Below are positions 42,660-55,192 of a DNA stretch of 64,000 nucleotides, in pieces (position 1 is the first letter of the stretch; the number at the start of each line of letters is the position of its first letter). Source of the DNA: Aphanomyces cochlioides (Eukaryota; Oomycota; Saprolegniomycetes; Saprolegniales; Verrucalvaceae); contig JAHQRK010000019.1 in the NCBI GenBank assembly GCA_019828595.1, positions 1,178,001 to 1,242,000 of the forward strand. Reading direction: 5' to 3'. The position numbers and the translations under genes are program-made. The notes under the pieces are model-generated. The model searched no databases and had not been told where the DNA came from. It was given only the letters and a program-made list of their open reading frames with translations.

Positions 42660-45600
42660 ATGGGAATTCGCGGCTTGACGGCGTACGTTGCCGAGAGACA
42701 GGCGGAATGCGCCGACGAAATTGAAGACTTGAAGAATGTGACGCTCGGTGTGGACTTAGATTCTTTTCTCCACTTTGCATGCCGAGAACTTGTCAACGGA
42801 TACAACGCGCAATGGTTGCTTTTGGGTGGAGATGCGCGCGCATTATATGTATGGGTTCGAACGTGGATGCGTCCACTTTTTTTGCGCAAAATCCGCCTCA
42901 AGTTTGTTCGGGATCCACCAGGAATGCTCAACACAATCAAGGATGTCACGCACGTGAAGCGCTCGAAAGAAAAGGCAGACAAAGTGTTGACAGTCCAAAA
43001 TGGACTCTATGATAAAACTCGACCAAAAGACGATCCATGGCAAACGCTTCAAATTAAAGACGACGTTGCAAAAACACTAGTTGAAGCTCAAGCTGTTTTT
43101 ACCCTTGCCCGTCAGACTCTGGTATGCAATTCTTTCAAAGGAGTAAGATTTTATTATGTTGCATAGGTGCGATGTCTACAGCATGCAGGTTGCTCCATTG
43201 TTACTGCTCCAACCGAAGCCGACGAAACGCTGGGAGATATGGTCCGTTCGAAGAAAATTTATGCTGTTCTTGCCCACGATTCCGACTACCTCATGATGCA
43301 CAAAATGCGCTACATTCCATTCAATTCTATTCGTGTGAACGCGGAATCAGGAGTCGTCAGCGCCACAGTATTTGTTGCAGAAAAGTTGGCAGCCTGTTCG
43401 TCTTTGGCTCCTGACAAATTGATTGAGTGGGCTATTATTTGTGGCAATGATTTCACGCCATATGTGGACCAGCATTTCGGCCTTGCGGAAAAATTACATC
43501 TACCCTTGCTGCGCCAAAGTCAGGGATATTTTAACATTGGAGATGCTCTTATGTGGCTGCAAGAACATGTAGGTTTGTTTATTGAAGCCAGCTTTATTCT
43601 CTGTTTAGCTGGGATCTTCGAACTGGCTAGACGATCCTGTGTTTCATGAGTTATTAAAGAACAATCCCGACCTCTTGACACACGTCTATGGCATTTACTG
43701 TTTTTACGGTGCAGGGGACATTGTAAAATCCCGCTTTACATCTGCGACTCGTCATAAGGTTTTAAAACCTGAAGACTGGAAGCAAGTCTCGAAGATGCTC
43801 GACAAATTCATGCTACCATCCTTTACGATCGATGTAATGTACAAGCAAAGACGCATGTTGAGTTGGCGATCGAAATTGATTGGTCTTTCATGCCCAATTC
43901 TTGATCGAATGAGACAAAGTTTATATCGTCTCATGGGCCAAACACAAGTAGAAGAATGTGAAATGGACTTGGAATCAGGTGAACCTATTGTGCGGGTGGT
44001 TACATTGCCAGCGAGTGAAATGCACATCAAGACGATTCGACAGCACTCAAAATCTGCTCGATTGGACATGGCGAAATCTCTTGCACTCGAGTGGGTTGCT
44101 TCGGTTCCCGCAGTTCAGAACGCCTTATCGAAGTGGAAGCCTCCGAAAGGCAAAGATCACTTGAAATTCATTGGGTATGCACTGGCGTTGTAATGAATTC
44201 ACAAGTTTGTAGATATGCGATGGGCATATTATTGGCAGCCCAACCAAGAGGTCTCACTCCGAAGTCGTGGCATGTTATTTTATTATCAAGCCTCATATGT
44301 GCCGAGCTGCAGAAAGAATCCACCACTCATGCATTCCCTCTGGGTGTCATCCTACGCAAGGAAATGGTTGAAACAACCCATCGATACCTTCATATGATTG
44401 AGGAGCTCCAACATCTATATCGCATCCTAAACCTCCATTTGGAACTCAACGAGCATGCCTTTTTCTCGGCATCGGTATTTTGTCATGTCATGTCTAAATA
44501 TCCGTGGACAAAATCTACGCTACACCACGCCTTACTGGGTACAGCTGAATCATCACTATGCAGTGGTTTGATTAACTCTCTTTAGATCCAATTTTTGGTC
44601 TTAATGACGATCAAGTTCGAGATTGCTCTTGGGGATATTATACAATATTTCATCTCTATTCTACCTGTTTGCCAGCAGACCCATCCCCACCCTTGACTCC
44701 CGCCATCGTGCTGAACAGAAATCCCGCAGCCGCTCAGAAACTCAAACCAAAAAAACTGCCACCACCAAAGTCAGTTGAAGCAAGCGAGGCCCCCACAGCT
44801 TCTCCACAGGGAATTGACCCATTAGATTGGGAAGATGAAGTTGTATCAACACCGCGGGCCCCACCTCCGAAAGACTTGAAGGACTTGATTGTTACCCTGC
44901 CGGTGTTTAACCACAAGGAGGAGATATTGACTCATGTGGCAGCCAACCCAATGGTGATCATTCAAGGGGAAACAGGATGTGGGAAGAGTACATCTGTGCC
45001 TCAGTTTCTTTTAGATTCAAATTCAGAAACAGCTAATATTTACGTGACACAGCCCCGCCGTGTTGCTGCTATTACCTTGGCTACAACAGTGGCCAAAATG
45101 CGAGAACAAACGGTATTCGCGGCTGTGACACGCTGCTTGACATCCTTATAGGTGGGTCAAACCATTGGGTATCGTGTCGGTCAAATACAAAAAGACTCTG
45201 ACGAAACCCAAATTACCTATGTCACGACGGGCTACATGTTAGAGCGGTTGGTTCACAATCCTGAGAGCGTATCACGAGTCACGCATTTAATTTTGGATGA
45301 AGCCCATGAGCGCAGTATGGACATGGACATGTTGTTGTTGATGCTTGCAACTCATTGGCATATGTGGCCTGATTTGAAGCTAATTATCATGTCAGCTACA
45401 ATGGACTCGTCCATCTTTTTCAAATACTTCAAGCCTGTACGGCAATATTCAGGTTATTTCCTGATTGTTTCTTTTGTAGAAATTACCATACCCATTGAAA
45501 CAAAAAGAAGAATTGTTCGTGGGCTCGGCTCTCCATCCCGTGCGCTCCATCTATTTGGACGACATGAAAAGAATGAAGGATCTGAAAGTAGGTAAATTGG

Positions 45601-48122
45601 CTGAGAGTCTGAATTCTTGGACTCGAGCTGACATGAACGATATTGAAGTGGTAGGCAATGTCATGAGATGACAACATATTTTGACGAACATTAGGTGATC
45701 AAAAAGTTGCAAAACATCGTTAATCCTCAATTGGAGCTTTGTGTCCGCATAGCAAAAACGATTGTCGACACTCAAAAAGGAACTGGTTGCATTTTGATCT
45801 TCGTATCAGGTCTCACAGATATTCAATTTCTTCATGAGCAGTTCGAAAAGTGGAGCAGCATTAAGCTCTTTGTCTTGCACAGTGATATTGAATTAGACGA
45901 CCAAGCCAAAGCATTTGAGGTAATCTCAACCAAAGATTGTCTTTTATGCATTTTTACAATTAGGGTGTTGATAGAAAGACAAAGATTATTTTATCAACGA
46001 ACATCGCGGAAAGCAGTGTGACAATTCCAGATGTGACGCATATCATTAACACAGGGCTCGAAAAACAAATTGTTATGCACAATCAATCTCGCTCTGAAAT
46101 TTTGGTGCGCTCGTGGTGCTCGCGCGCATCTGTGAAACAACGATCAGGTCCTTTTCCATTTCCAATATTTTCTTATGATTACAATAGGACGTGCTGGTCG
46201 CATTCAACCTGGAGTAGCGTACCATCTTTTCACAAAACAGTTCATGGAGACATGCATGGACGAATACACAACTCCAGAGTTGCTACGAAAGCCGCTCGAC
46301 AAAGTTGTATTGCAACTCAAATCGCAATTGCATCACATTGGAACCCCTACTGAGCTTCTCTCAAAGGCTATTTCTGCACCTGATTTGGCGAATATTCAAT
46401 CTGCATTCAATGTGCTTCATTTGTTTTCAGCTGTCGAATCTCCCAATGAGAAGGATGCGATTACATCTTTCGGTGCGTTTTCAGTGCATTTCCCATTGGA
46501 TATTCGCCTCTGCCGCTTGCTCATGTATGGCTTAAGCGCATCAGATTGGGGAATTGGCGTTGTCGACGTCGTGCTTTTGGTGGCAGTAATGGCGTCGCCT
46601 GATTTACATCTAGCACCATCTCGATTCCACACTCCATCTGCGGCAAAATATCTCAATGATATGAAGTTGTCCCTGATGGTATTGTACTAACATTCAGTCT
46701 CCCCTCTTATCGTTGAGCTAGGCAAAATTAGATTTGCAAGAGGGAAACATTTGGAGTGAATCTTTAGCAATGTGGCAATTGATGGTTCAGTGCTTGACTT
46801 GCAAGTCGAAAGGTGAAGTCATTTCATTGCTCAAGAATTTTGCAATATCAATTCGTCGATTTCAAACTACCTTGGTTCTAGTCGGTGAGACAGCTAAGAA
46901 TATATATTTTCTGACGTCGATACACAGGGGAGATATGCAGTCGCCTGATGCGTTTGGCGAAAACACCTCAGTATAAAGACATTAGAGTTCTTAATGTTGC
47001 CGCTCTCAAGCAATTGTCATTGCTACAAAAATTCAGTGCACGAATGTATTCGCCAGAGCCATGGAAGCACTCTCATGCCCCTTTGCCCATCATGCGCCTT
47101 CTCATCGTCTTGAACTATTCAGATTGCTTGGTATATGCATGTTCTCATTAACGCTAATGTAATGTATAGGCCCGGGGGCGCTTGCCAGACAACAAGAAGG
47201 GCGAATCAAAGGGGAAAAAGAATTCCGAGCCTTTGCTTTCCCTTGCGCTTAAAGTCGATTCATCCTGTGCTTGGGGCACAAACATCCCTGCCCATCACTT
47301 CAAGAAATTGTTGGATGCGCTGGCTCGTGAACCTGAAGACATGAATGTTGTCAAGGGATCAAGTTTGTTTGATATCAAGTATCGACAATCGAATCCGGTG
47401 CCATTCAGCGCCTCTTTGCTGTACTTTTTGCGTGACAGACGTTTCCCCGTCGACTTGCCTGTTGACCCACTATGGAAGCCCGCTGTGGGGGACCCTGATG
47501 CGCTTCGAGTTCGTTTCACGGACGCAGGGTTTCGTCCTGGGGGAGTTTTGTTATGGTCACAATGGACAAGTGGAATCAAATTGAATGTAAGCGGGCGGAG
47601 TGTTTTTGGATTGCCACAGGCAAAACTCCAAAAGAAAGTGGTTGCGGCAGTTTTCAGCGAGCAGCTACTCACCGGTGATGGTTCAATGATGATGTGCGGA
47701 GGCTGCACAATGCTCCCACCTGATGTCGAAAGTTATGCGGCCATTGGTACTTGAGTACTTGTATTCATTTGACTGACTTCCTTGTAGTAATGCTAATGAC
47801 AGCCAAACGCAATGTATGGATCTATGTGGACTCAAAGCTGCAATATTGGTCGGCGATCAAAGTGGATGGATGTAATTACTCATTGGATGACTGTGTGGCG
47901 CTCCATCCAACATTGGATACAATCAACCTTGTCCGACGCGAGCTTTCGCGAGGGCTAGTACAATCACTGCCAACAGCACGTGACCCAGTGGCAAGAATAT
48001 CCGGTGAAGATATGGTTGCGCTGTTCAAGACTGACAAGAAGAAATTGAAAGGCATGAAATGGATTCAACTGGACTTAGATACGTCGACGAAACTTCCCTT
48101 CCCACCCTTGGTTGTAGGATAA
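42660..48122 (+). CDS. XPG/FEN-type nuclease fused to DEAH-box helicase
   Basis: About twelve introns of 38-50 nt give one frame of about 1,640 residues. Residues 1-260 are an XPG/Asteroid-type nuclease: 'MGIRGLTAYV', 'LGVDLDSFLHF' (D32, D34), 'APTEADETLGD' (E171, D173), 'HDSDYLM' (D192, D194), 'CGNDFTPY' (D249). A helical middle leads to a proline-rich linker (about 612-690). The helicase follows: 'GETGCGKST' (713-721), 'LDEAHERSMD' (DEAH 810-813), 'MSATMD', 'LSTNIAESSVTIP', 'QRSGRAGR' (1047-1054), then HA2-like helices and an unrecognised C-terminus. The helicase part has no ATG of its own before its P-loop, and the intron at about 44542-44585 joins the halves in frame. Likely a nucleic-acid processing enzyme; substrate unknown. 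Confidence 0.85.
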
Positions 48123-48354
48123 GGATCTTGTCTAATTATAGTTCGGATTGACATGGTTATCTCTGTCGCGGTTGATCGCCTTCAACGAACAAGCCACCTC
48201 GTCAACCTCAAATTTAGGAAGGGCAAACATCCTCTCTCGAGGTACAGTAGTCCCCCAGTTTTCGCGCCACGTATTTTTCAAAATTTAAATCAGGGCATTG
48301 TCAATTTCATTCGAAATTGTGAGGGGGGTCCGAAATGTATATAATGACGGCAAC
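48123..48354. other. 3' flank of nuclease-helicase gene, no gene seen
   Basis: About 230 bp of ordinary composition; a 63-codon frame (48153-48344) has no recognisable feature. Confidence 0.3.
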
Positions 48355-48375
48355 TGTGATAGGAATCCTATCACA
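48355..48375. repeat. Perfect palindrome TGTGATAGGA-A-TCCTATCACA
   Basis: 21-bp perfect inverted repeat. The half-site TGTGATAG recurs as inverted pairs at 49098-49134 and 49208-49228 (listed separately). Confidence 0.7.
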
Positions 48376-49097
48376 CCATATAACGCAATATGATTGGAAG
48401 TTAATCTGATGAATTGACTTTGTAGACGAAAACAGACCATGAACCTCGTGGAGCATTGACAGATAAGTTTAACAAGAAAGACAGAAAAGGAAACCTTTGA
48501 TTACACTCAACACGTAGAGGTACAATGTACTCGGTATGCGTTGCTCGTCGTTCCCCAACCCGGGCTATTCAAATGACAAGTCGACACTTTGAACACCTGC
48601 ACTGCAGTCTAATTACATTTTACACACACGAATTGTGATAGTTCTCGCATCTCTCCACTACCTCATGAGCAGTAGGCAGTAGAGCAATAATCAATTGAAT
48701 TATCTCGATATGCAACATGAATCCACAAGGTTCATGAATCATTCAAACTTTGACGTTGCAACGTCAAAACTTGATAGGATAATGAGTTGTGAGGCGAAGG
48801 TGTGGAGATCAAATCCGTCATCAATACTTTTGACTTTTGCTTGTGCTTTAATTCATGAATCGTATGAAATTCATGAAGTCTACAGTGTTTTGTGTTTTAT
48901 GCTTTAGCCATTTGAATATGCTTCCAGTATAATTAAGCGAGTGGGCGCATAACACGCCAACAATCGTGATGTTGTGTTGCAGCTAGTATAGCTTATATCT
49001 GTGCTAGACGTTCAACAAAGATTCGGCTTCTTTATTTGTCGGCTAGACTTTAAGCATGCGAGTGCATGATGCTTGATATCTGCCAATATTCATTTGT

Positions 49098-49134
49098 TGA
49101 GCAACTGTGATAGAATCTCTAACACAGTTGCTCA
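49098..49134. repeat. Inverted repeat TGAGCAACTGTG / CACAGTTGCTCA
   Basis: 12-bp perfect arms around a 13-bp centre that itself contains TAGA-TCTA. Related to the TGTGATAG palindromes on either side. The region 48376-49097 between has only short ORFs and no gene I can support. Confidence 0.65.
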
Positions 49135-49207
49135 GAATTTTGCGCATTTCGGATTTGTATACTGAAATCAAGTCAAAAACATTTATTGAAAACGGATTTC
49201 AGGCAAC

Positions 49208-49228
49208 TGTGATAGATTTCCTATCACA
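49208..49228. repeat. Inverted repeat TGTGATAG-N5-CTATCACA
   Basis: Third copy of the TGTGATAG palindrome; a further half-site (TCTATCATAGTTGC) lies at about 49252-49265. Confidence 0.65.
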
Positions 49229-49271
49229 CTCCAATACAAAATGATCATGTTTCTATCATAGTTGCAGCAGA

Positions 49272-49805
49272 TGTATCGATTTTTCAAATCGATCTGCAAA
49301 TCGCTCAGCCAATCAGAATCGAGTTTTTACCTAATTCACGCAAAACACACCCAGACACACGTGTAATTAATTTGGGACGTTTGCCATACTTTCCATTTAT
49401 ACTTGACTTCAGTATGATCGAATAGATATGGAATAGAATTCGATTTTGGTTAAAAATACAAATTTGGGTGAAAAAGACAATATTATTATTGAAAACAAAT
49501 TATGTTTCAAAACTTCATGCTATTTAATCATATATTGTTATATACACTCTAAATTGTGAACGGGGTGAAAAATGTATCTATTTTTCCCAAATCTATTTGA
49601 AATCTATAGCCAATCAGAATTGAGTATTTGTCTTCTTGACAAAAACACACACAAAACACACATTCAAAACTTTACTTTATTGAATGTACTTTCATATTAC
49701 AATTGAACTCACTATACCTGAATAGTATTTGAGAATAGAGAGTTTTCGGAAACACAATATTTTAGATTCAGATTCAGATCCGATCTAAAATTATTTCAAT
49801 TTTTA
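49272..49805. repeat. Diverged tandem duplication, about 300-bp period
   Basis: The halves 49272-49500 and 49578-49805 share the order 'AGCCAATCAGAATYGAGT', 'AAAACACAC', 'TTGA-CTT/ACTCA...TATG/ACCTGAATAG', 'TGAGAATAGA'-type blocks. AT-rich, no ORF. Confidence 0.45.
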
Positions 49806-49818
49806 GTCAAAAATATTA

Positions 49819-50245
49819 TGTGTTCTACTCAAATTTTCCTCCGGCGATTGGTTGAATCAACCGCCGGCGAATCGCCAGACCCCTGAAACATAATACAAAT
49901 ATCAATTTTAGAAGGTAATATTGACCCTCAGTTGAAGTCGTGATCGGGACGGTAGACGAAATCGATGAAGCATTGTCGCTGCGCTGGCGAGGCCAGTGAC
50001 CTCTCTACTCAACGTGAAGAGCGCTGAGTAATGTGGAATGCTCTACGAGATGAGGTCGCCCTGCGAAGTCATTCAGAGTCATAGAGATTAAGTGCCACCC
50101 CCAGCATTTTTTCACACAAACTTAGGTCATTTTTCAGCCAATCAATTGAAAGTAAACTTATTTTTAGCCAATCATATCATCTGGTCGATTTGCAGGCGAT
50201 TGGAAATATCGCCTGAAATTGGCAAATTTGGACGGAAATCACAAT
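49819..50245 (+). repeat. Dispersed about 430-bp repeat, copy 1
   Basis: Same order and orientation as 58557-58985: 'CCGGCGATTG', 'ATAATACAAATATCAATTTT' followed by AGAAGGT, 'GTCGCTGCGCTG', 'CAGAGTCATAGAGAT', 'CACAAACTTAGGTCA', 'GGCGATTGGAAATATCGCCT', 'AAATTTGGACGGAAATCACA'. Probably a non-autonomous transposon. The end has a palindromic GGCGAT/ATCGCC. Confidence 0.75.
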
Positions 50246-50429
50246 ACAAATCTCAGTGAAAAAGACAATACTGTCAAAATAAATAAGCCAAGAAAAATAA
50301 TATTATACAGGATATAAGTTTGGTCACATTGAAATAAGTGGCTGAAAACGCTCGATGAGACTGACGTTTAGCAACCCTTAGTGTCAAATTTGCTTTAGAA
50401 CTCCAGGAGATATTCTCTCGCCGGCCGAA

Positions 50430-51535
50430 AAACTCCTGGTGGTGAAATGTTATCAGTATTTCATGAAGTAAAAGGAGTCGAAAAGACAAGGAGTACAAAC
50501 CACAGTCAGACAAAGGGTGTCCGACTGCCTCGGCTTCGCGAAATCAACTGCGCAAAAAGTTATGACGGAATGGAACACCAACAAAGATCCCATGTTCAAG
50601 TCTCACAAACCAATTCGTGGGCATAGAGCGCGCTCACCAGCCGATTCCTTGGCGGCCGAGATCAGAGACATTATAATGTCTTCCTGTTTCAGCTCCTCAA
50701 CCACTCACCTGCAAAAACCTGGGTGGACAAAACGAAGATACGAAATACAAAGAGCGGTAAGGGGCCAAGGATGTGCATCGTTGGCGCTGGCATTATAACA
50801 TTGACTCCAAGTGGCTTGCTACGTGGTGCTTGGGTGGACGACTCGTTGAAAATGTAGCCTTCATTGCAACAGTCTAAGCGCAAGCATGACAGTGAAAACC
50901 ACAATGATGACAAGGACGATTATCATGGCAATTTCATAGCCGATCTGTTTGAACGATGGTTCAGCAATCTTTGTCGTTCTCTTGATGCGACGCATGGCTC
51001 TTGCAATATTCACATGGATGGCGCATCGTATCACAAGCGCATCACAAATCCTGTACCGATTGCCAACTCCAAGAAGAACAAAATTCAAACGTGGCTTGAA
51101 ACCAACGGAATTCCATTTGACACCAGAATGGTCAAAGCTGGGCTCCTTGTTCTGGTCAGGGAGAATCGACCCACACCAACGTACCAAGCTCAACTGATTG
51201 CGACTTCATTTGGCCATACCTTGTACTTCACGCCGCCTTACCATCCCGAGTTGCAGCCCATAGAGATAATTTGGGGCATCATCGAAAACAAAATGGCGAG
51301 CCGTCCGTCGAGAAACATGGATGAGATGGAGAAGCGGCTAAAGGGATTTTTCTGTGAGGTGACCTCTGACCACTGGACGTCCGCTTACCGAAAGGCTCAA
51401 GTTTTCGAAGACAAGTATGCCGCTGGAGAAGATAGTGTTCCGCTTGCAGACTCTGTGAGCGACAGTGACGAGAACGATGCTCATGTCCCGTTTCTTCTGG
51501 GTGAAGAATCATTTGTAGAAATCTCTGATAATTAA
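50430..51535 (+). pseudogene. Tc1/mariner-type transposase, degenerate
   Basis: The frame begins near 'LLVVKCYQYFMK', with a stop, then 'KRQGVQTTVRQRVSDCLGFA' and 'KSTAQKVMTEWN' (HTH). After 50690 a large central part is missing or scrambled. The 3' part (50864-51535) has 'CNIHMDGASYHKR' (second Asp region), 'PYHPELQPIEIIWGIIENK' (Glu) and an acidic C-terminus. Stops and deletions mark it as dead. Confidence 0.75.
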
Positions 51536-51612
51536 GGGTGCGTTCTGGCAAAATTTCAAAGTCAATATGCCATTTTCAGCTAAATTGGGATCAACGATTT
51601 ATGGCATATTCA

Positions 51613-51635
51613 AAATGGAGGTAAAACCTCCATTT
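51613..51635. repeat. Hairpin AAATGGAGGT-AAA-ACCTCCATTT
   Basis: Perfect 10-bp arms, 3-bp loop, inside the end region of the mariner-type element. Between it and 52994 I see only AT-rich sequence and a minus-strand ORF (52258-52503, 'GRLFVVMDNYTSLLNFKSFY') that I do not recognise. Confidence 0.6.
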
Positions 51636-52994
51636 CGTAAAATGGCATTTTGGGAGGCTCCAGTGAGTATATCCCAACCAAAACTATTGGATTTGGATGA
51701 ATATCATCAAAACTCCGACCAGTTATTCTTTCATTATGACACATTTTGTCCAATCAACTTCGTCATATGTCTAGTACACCAATGAGAATTTGAATGATAA
51801 CACTATTTGCCCAATAGAACTTATTAGGGTTAGGTAAGTAGGGTGAGTTGGGGCTTCCGACCTACAAAGTCGGAGGTTTTGAAAAAATATGTGTATGTCT
51901 ATACAAAATACAAGTCTAATAGATATCAAAGAAATATTTCGACATCGTCCGACGATGGCGTTATCCGGACATACCAGCCTTTTACCGAGTAGTATATCTT
52001 CCTACAGATGGAAACTTTTAATCCTTTGCGTCATAATAAACTTGACTTGATGTTGTCCTTAATGAATGGTTTCCCTTCAGCTACCGTTCTGCCCTGTCTT
52101 AACAGCTAACGAATATAAAACGTGTATGCATTTTAAGTCAGTCGTGGTGCCCAGTAATAAAAGAAGCATGGGTGACGTCAGTTGCCTTTTTAATTACATA
52201 TGATATTTCTAAGAGGTACTTCGAAGTATATAGAAGTAGGCCTTCGGTGTTGGCAGTTTAAAGTTCAAAGAGAAGATATAATGGAAATTCCAAATTGATT
52301 GAAACTTTGACTGAAAAGTCCAAACTCGGATGAAACGCTCTAGATTTACCACAGCTTGAAAATAGGGAGGATACTCTGTTGTAGAATGATTTAAAATTTA
52401 ACAAAGAAGTGTAGTTATCCATTACAACAAAAAGCCGTCCTTTGGGTTCACTGTGGAACAATTGTCCTACACAAGAGCTCGTACAGCATTTTCTTCTCAA
52501 CATTCCACATATTCAACAAAGATATAATCTCCATGAACTACATTGAACTACGTAAATAATTTTGGATCCATCGATTATTCTTGTCAGAGGCGAATACGGC
52601 GAGAAGATCAGAAAAAACTGACTATTGATATCACTTCATTCCTATTCTTAGCTAAATAGTAGCATAAACATGATTATGGCACACGTAGTATTGTTTGTTT
52701 CGACCTTGCGTCGACTCACTACCGTCGACCCACTACCAGCGCAAGCTAGTTTTCATGGTTCGAGTCTATAAACATTCACTGGTTCAGAATCGTTATACGA
52801 TTCTTTATAGATTGTGACAAGATTTCTTGTCATATTTTATTGACGCAGATTGCTTGAATTTATTTAAATATCCTATCGAAAATATACTGGCTGTATATAT
52901 TATAATTATTTGACGCGAGTATATAGACTGCAAGGTATTTTGATTTCTATTGGTCAGGGGGGGTACAGGCATTCTTCTTGCACTGCACACCTCA

Positions 52995-55044
52995 ATGGGT
53001 TTGGACGATTTGCAATCTGGGAATACAAAGCGAGCAAGGAAGACGGCAGTCAACGCTTTCGCCAGGTTCCTCAAAGCGGAAAATGTTATGCTTGATTATG
53101 TCAAGCAATGTATTCAAAAAGACGCCACCGGAAAATGTTTTGTATCCGTCATGGACAAATTTGGCATGTTCCTTGCGTTCAGCGAAGGCTCTGCTGGCCA
53201 GCCATTGGCAAGACATTCATGTATGCAGTACTACAGACAAGTGAAACACTGGCTTTTAGACCAGTTCCCTTTGCTACGACATGTATTGGAAACTCGACTT
53301 CTCAAAATGGGTAGAACCTTAGAGAACTTTTGTCTCAAAAGAGAGGAAGGTGGGTTTGTGAAAAAGGCACCTGCGTGCTCCAAGTATGACTTATGTTGTA
53401 TGGTACGTCATCTGTACAAGAATGCAACCACTTTCAGTGACTACCAAGATGCATCGCTTTTGTGTTTGAGTGTGGTACATGTTTGGACGTGCGTCAGATT
53501 TATCCTTTGTTCGAAAAGGAAATGTTTCGATTGACGCAGGCGGAGTGTTCTTTGTGCGCCTCATTCGTCTAAAAACGAGCGAGGAGCAAGGCTTGTCTCT
53601 GTTTCCCGATTCTAAACCCTTGACGTGCCCTCTGTTTACTATGGCCGTAGCATTGTCAACCCAAATTGCTCCATGTGCCGATCTGCTCGACAACTTGCCA
53701 CCCGCTGTGTCACGAACGAATGCTGATCTCAACAATGATTCCCCTTTGATTGATTTGTTGGATGCACCTGACATGGATGTTCAACCCAAATTACCCGACA
53801 CATCCTCTTGCAACTCTAAAATCACGCTCCACTCTACACTACACTCTCATGTAAATCGTTTACTCGATCGCGTTGCGAAGCCTGCTGGTGTTGAAGTCCA
53901 TTTGTCGTCACATTCGTTTCGACGCGGTGGAGCCCAGTTTGCGAATGGCTCGGAGCATTTGACGGCTCGGTGGATCTTTGATCGCGGCGCGTGGAACGTC
54001 AGCGCCACAAACAAAGGGTTTGGATATGTCTTCAATACCCTCAAAGAAGATCATAAGGTGGCGAAAGTCCTTAGCGGCCAATCTCCATTTCATCGTGTCC
54101 GCTTAGCAGACTTGTCGTCATTTGACACTTCGACAAGACTGAAAATTCAACAAGTGCAAAGGCTTGTCTTAGCGTCCTGCTCTGGGCTCGAGTCAAGAAA
54201 ATACAACATCGACGGAAGTGTGCTGGACATATTGATAGCTTACTTGATCCTACAATTTCCACTGTTTAAAGAATTGAGCCCCAACAGCCCAGCGGTGGTG
54301 CGTCTCGAATCGTGCTTGGAACAGGCTGGATGTACCATACCGCAGCTGCTCTCATGGTCAGTTCATTTGGCTGCGGCAATGATCGATCCTGTTGAAAACG
54401 TTCAATGCGAGCAAGCCAATGAGTCAGATGAGCGCAAGATGATTAGACACCAAACATCTGTCATTAACCACTTTATTGAGCAAGCCAAACGCCAGGACGA
54501 GTGTTTGGATGCGATGGAAGCAAAGCTTGATGCGCAAAAGTCGACAACTGAGCAAATTGCTGAGTGCCAGGCAAGACCTGTTGTTGCAACAATTCCTGCA
54601 AGTGATCCACAGTTTCCCCCCAAATGCCGACAAAAAGCCTCTAATGTTCCTCTCAGAGCAATCTGGTATGAATGGTACACGTCAGAGCCACGATTGTGGG
54701 TCAAATGCGTCAACAAGCAGAAACGATCGGATTCAAAGTTGCTTGTTGCGTATTTGAAGTTGTTTCTTGACAGTGGATTTAAGCTCGATGACAAAGCCTC
54801 CGCATATCGAGACGACGTTATGACGTTGGGTTTGCTTGTCGAGGAGCGGGTGTTGGCGTTTTTGAGTCAACATGGATCGAAGTCGAAAGGAGCAAACGCT
54901 GTTCTCAAGATGATGCGATTGCTTCATCGAACAGGAAAGCTCAATGGTAAAATTGTCACGCATCGACGGCTTCTTGCTGCAAGAGCCATCCTTGACCCCT
55001 CGCCTGCCTATACTCAAGATGTCCTTGACACTCGTAGTGAGTAA
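52995..55044 (+). pseudogene. Crypton tyrosine recombinase, one frameshift
   Basis: Starts 'MGLDDLQSGNTKRARKTAVN' (SAM-like N-terminal domain), continues to 'YKNATTFSDYQDASLLCL'. At about 53470 the frame changes by one base to 'MWYMFGRASDLSFVRKGN' (the first catalytic Arg in GRASDL), later 'SSHSFRRGGAQFA' (H-x-x-R) and 'NKGFGYVFNT' (catalytic Tyr), then 'VAKVLSGQSPF'. This R...HxxR...Y set with 'RWIFDRGAW' is that of Cryptons, DNA transposons using tyrosine recombinases and common in oomycetes. The C-terminus (about 54600-55044) has helical, possibly DNA-binding sequence. The extra base could be a sequencing error. Confidence 0.8.
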
Positions 55045-55192
55045 GATGAAGCAAATCAAACAAGTTGTGAGATTATACCTTAATATCCGACTATCAGGTG
55101 CTATCGCACATGCCAGAGTGTCTTCTGGTTGAATCTTGCGGCCTCTCATGGTAGTCGACTTGTTTCCACAGCAAGCAAATTCAATGTTCCTT

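Noticed and set aside
44669..48122. Separate DEAH helicase gene starting near 44669
   Set aside because: The open frame there begins without an ATG; the first in-frame ATG lies within the P-loop strand, and an upstream intron joins it to the nuclease exons.
52258..52503. 81-codon minus ORF ('VVMDNYTSLLNFKSFYNRV')
   Set aside because: Suggestive of a transposase strand but no second motif, start or neighbouring exon could be found.
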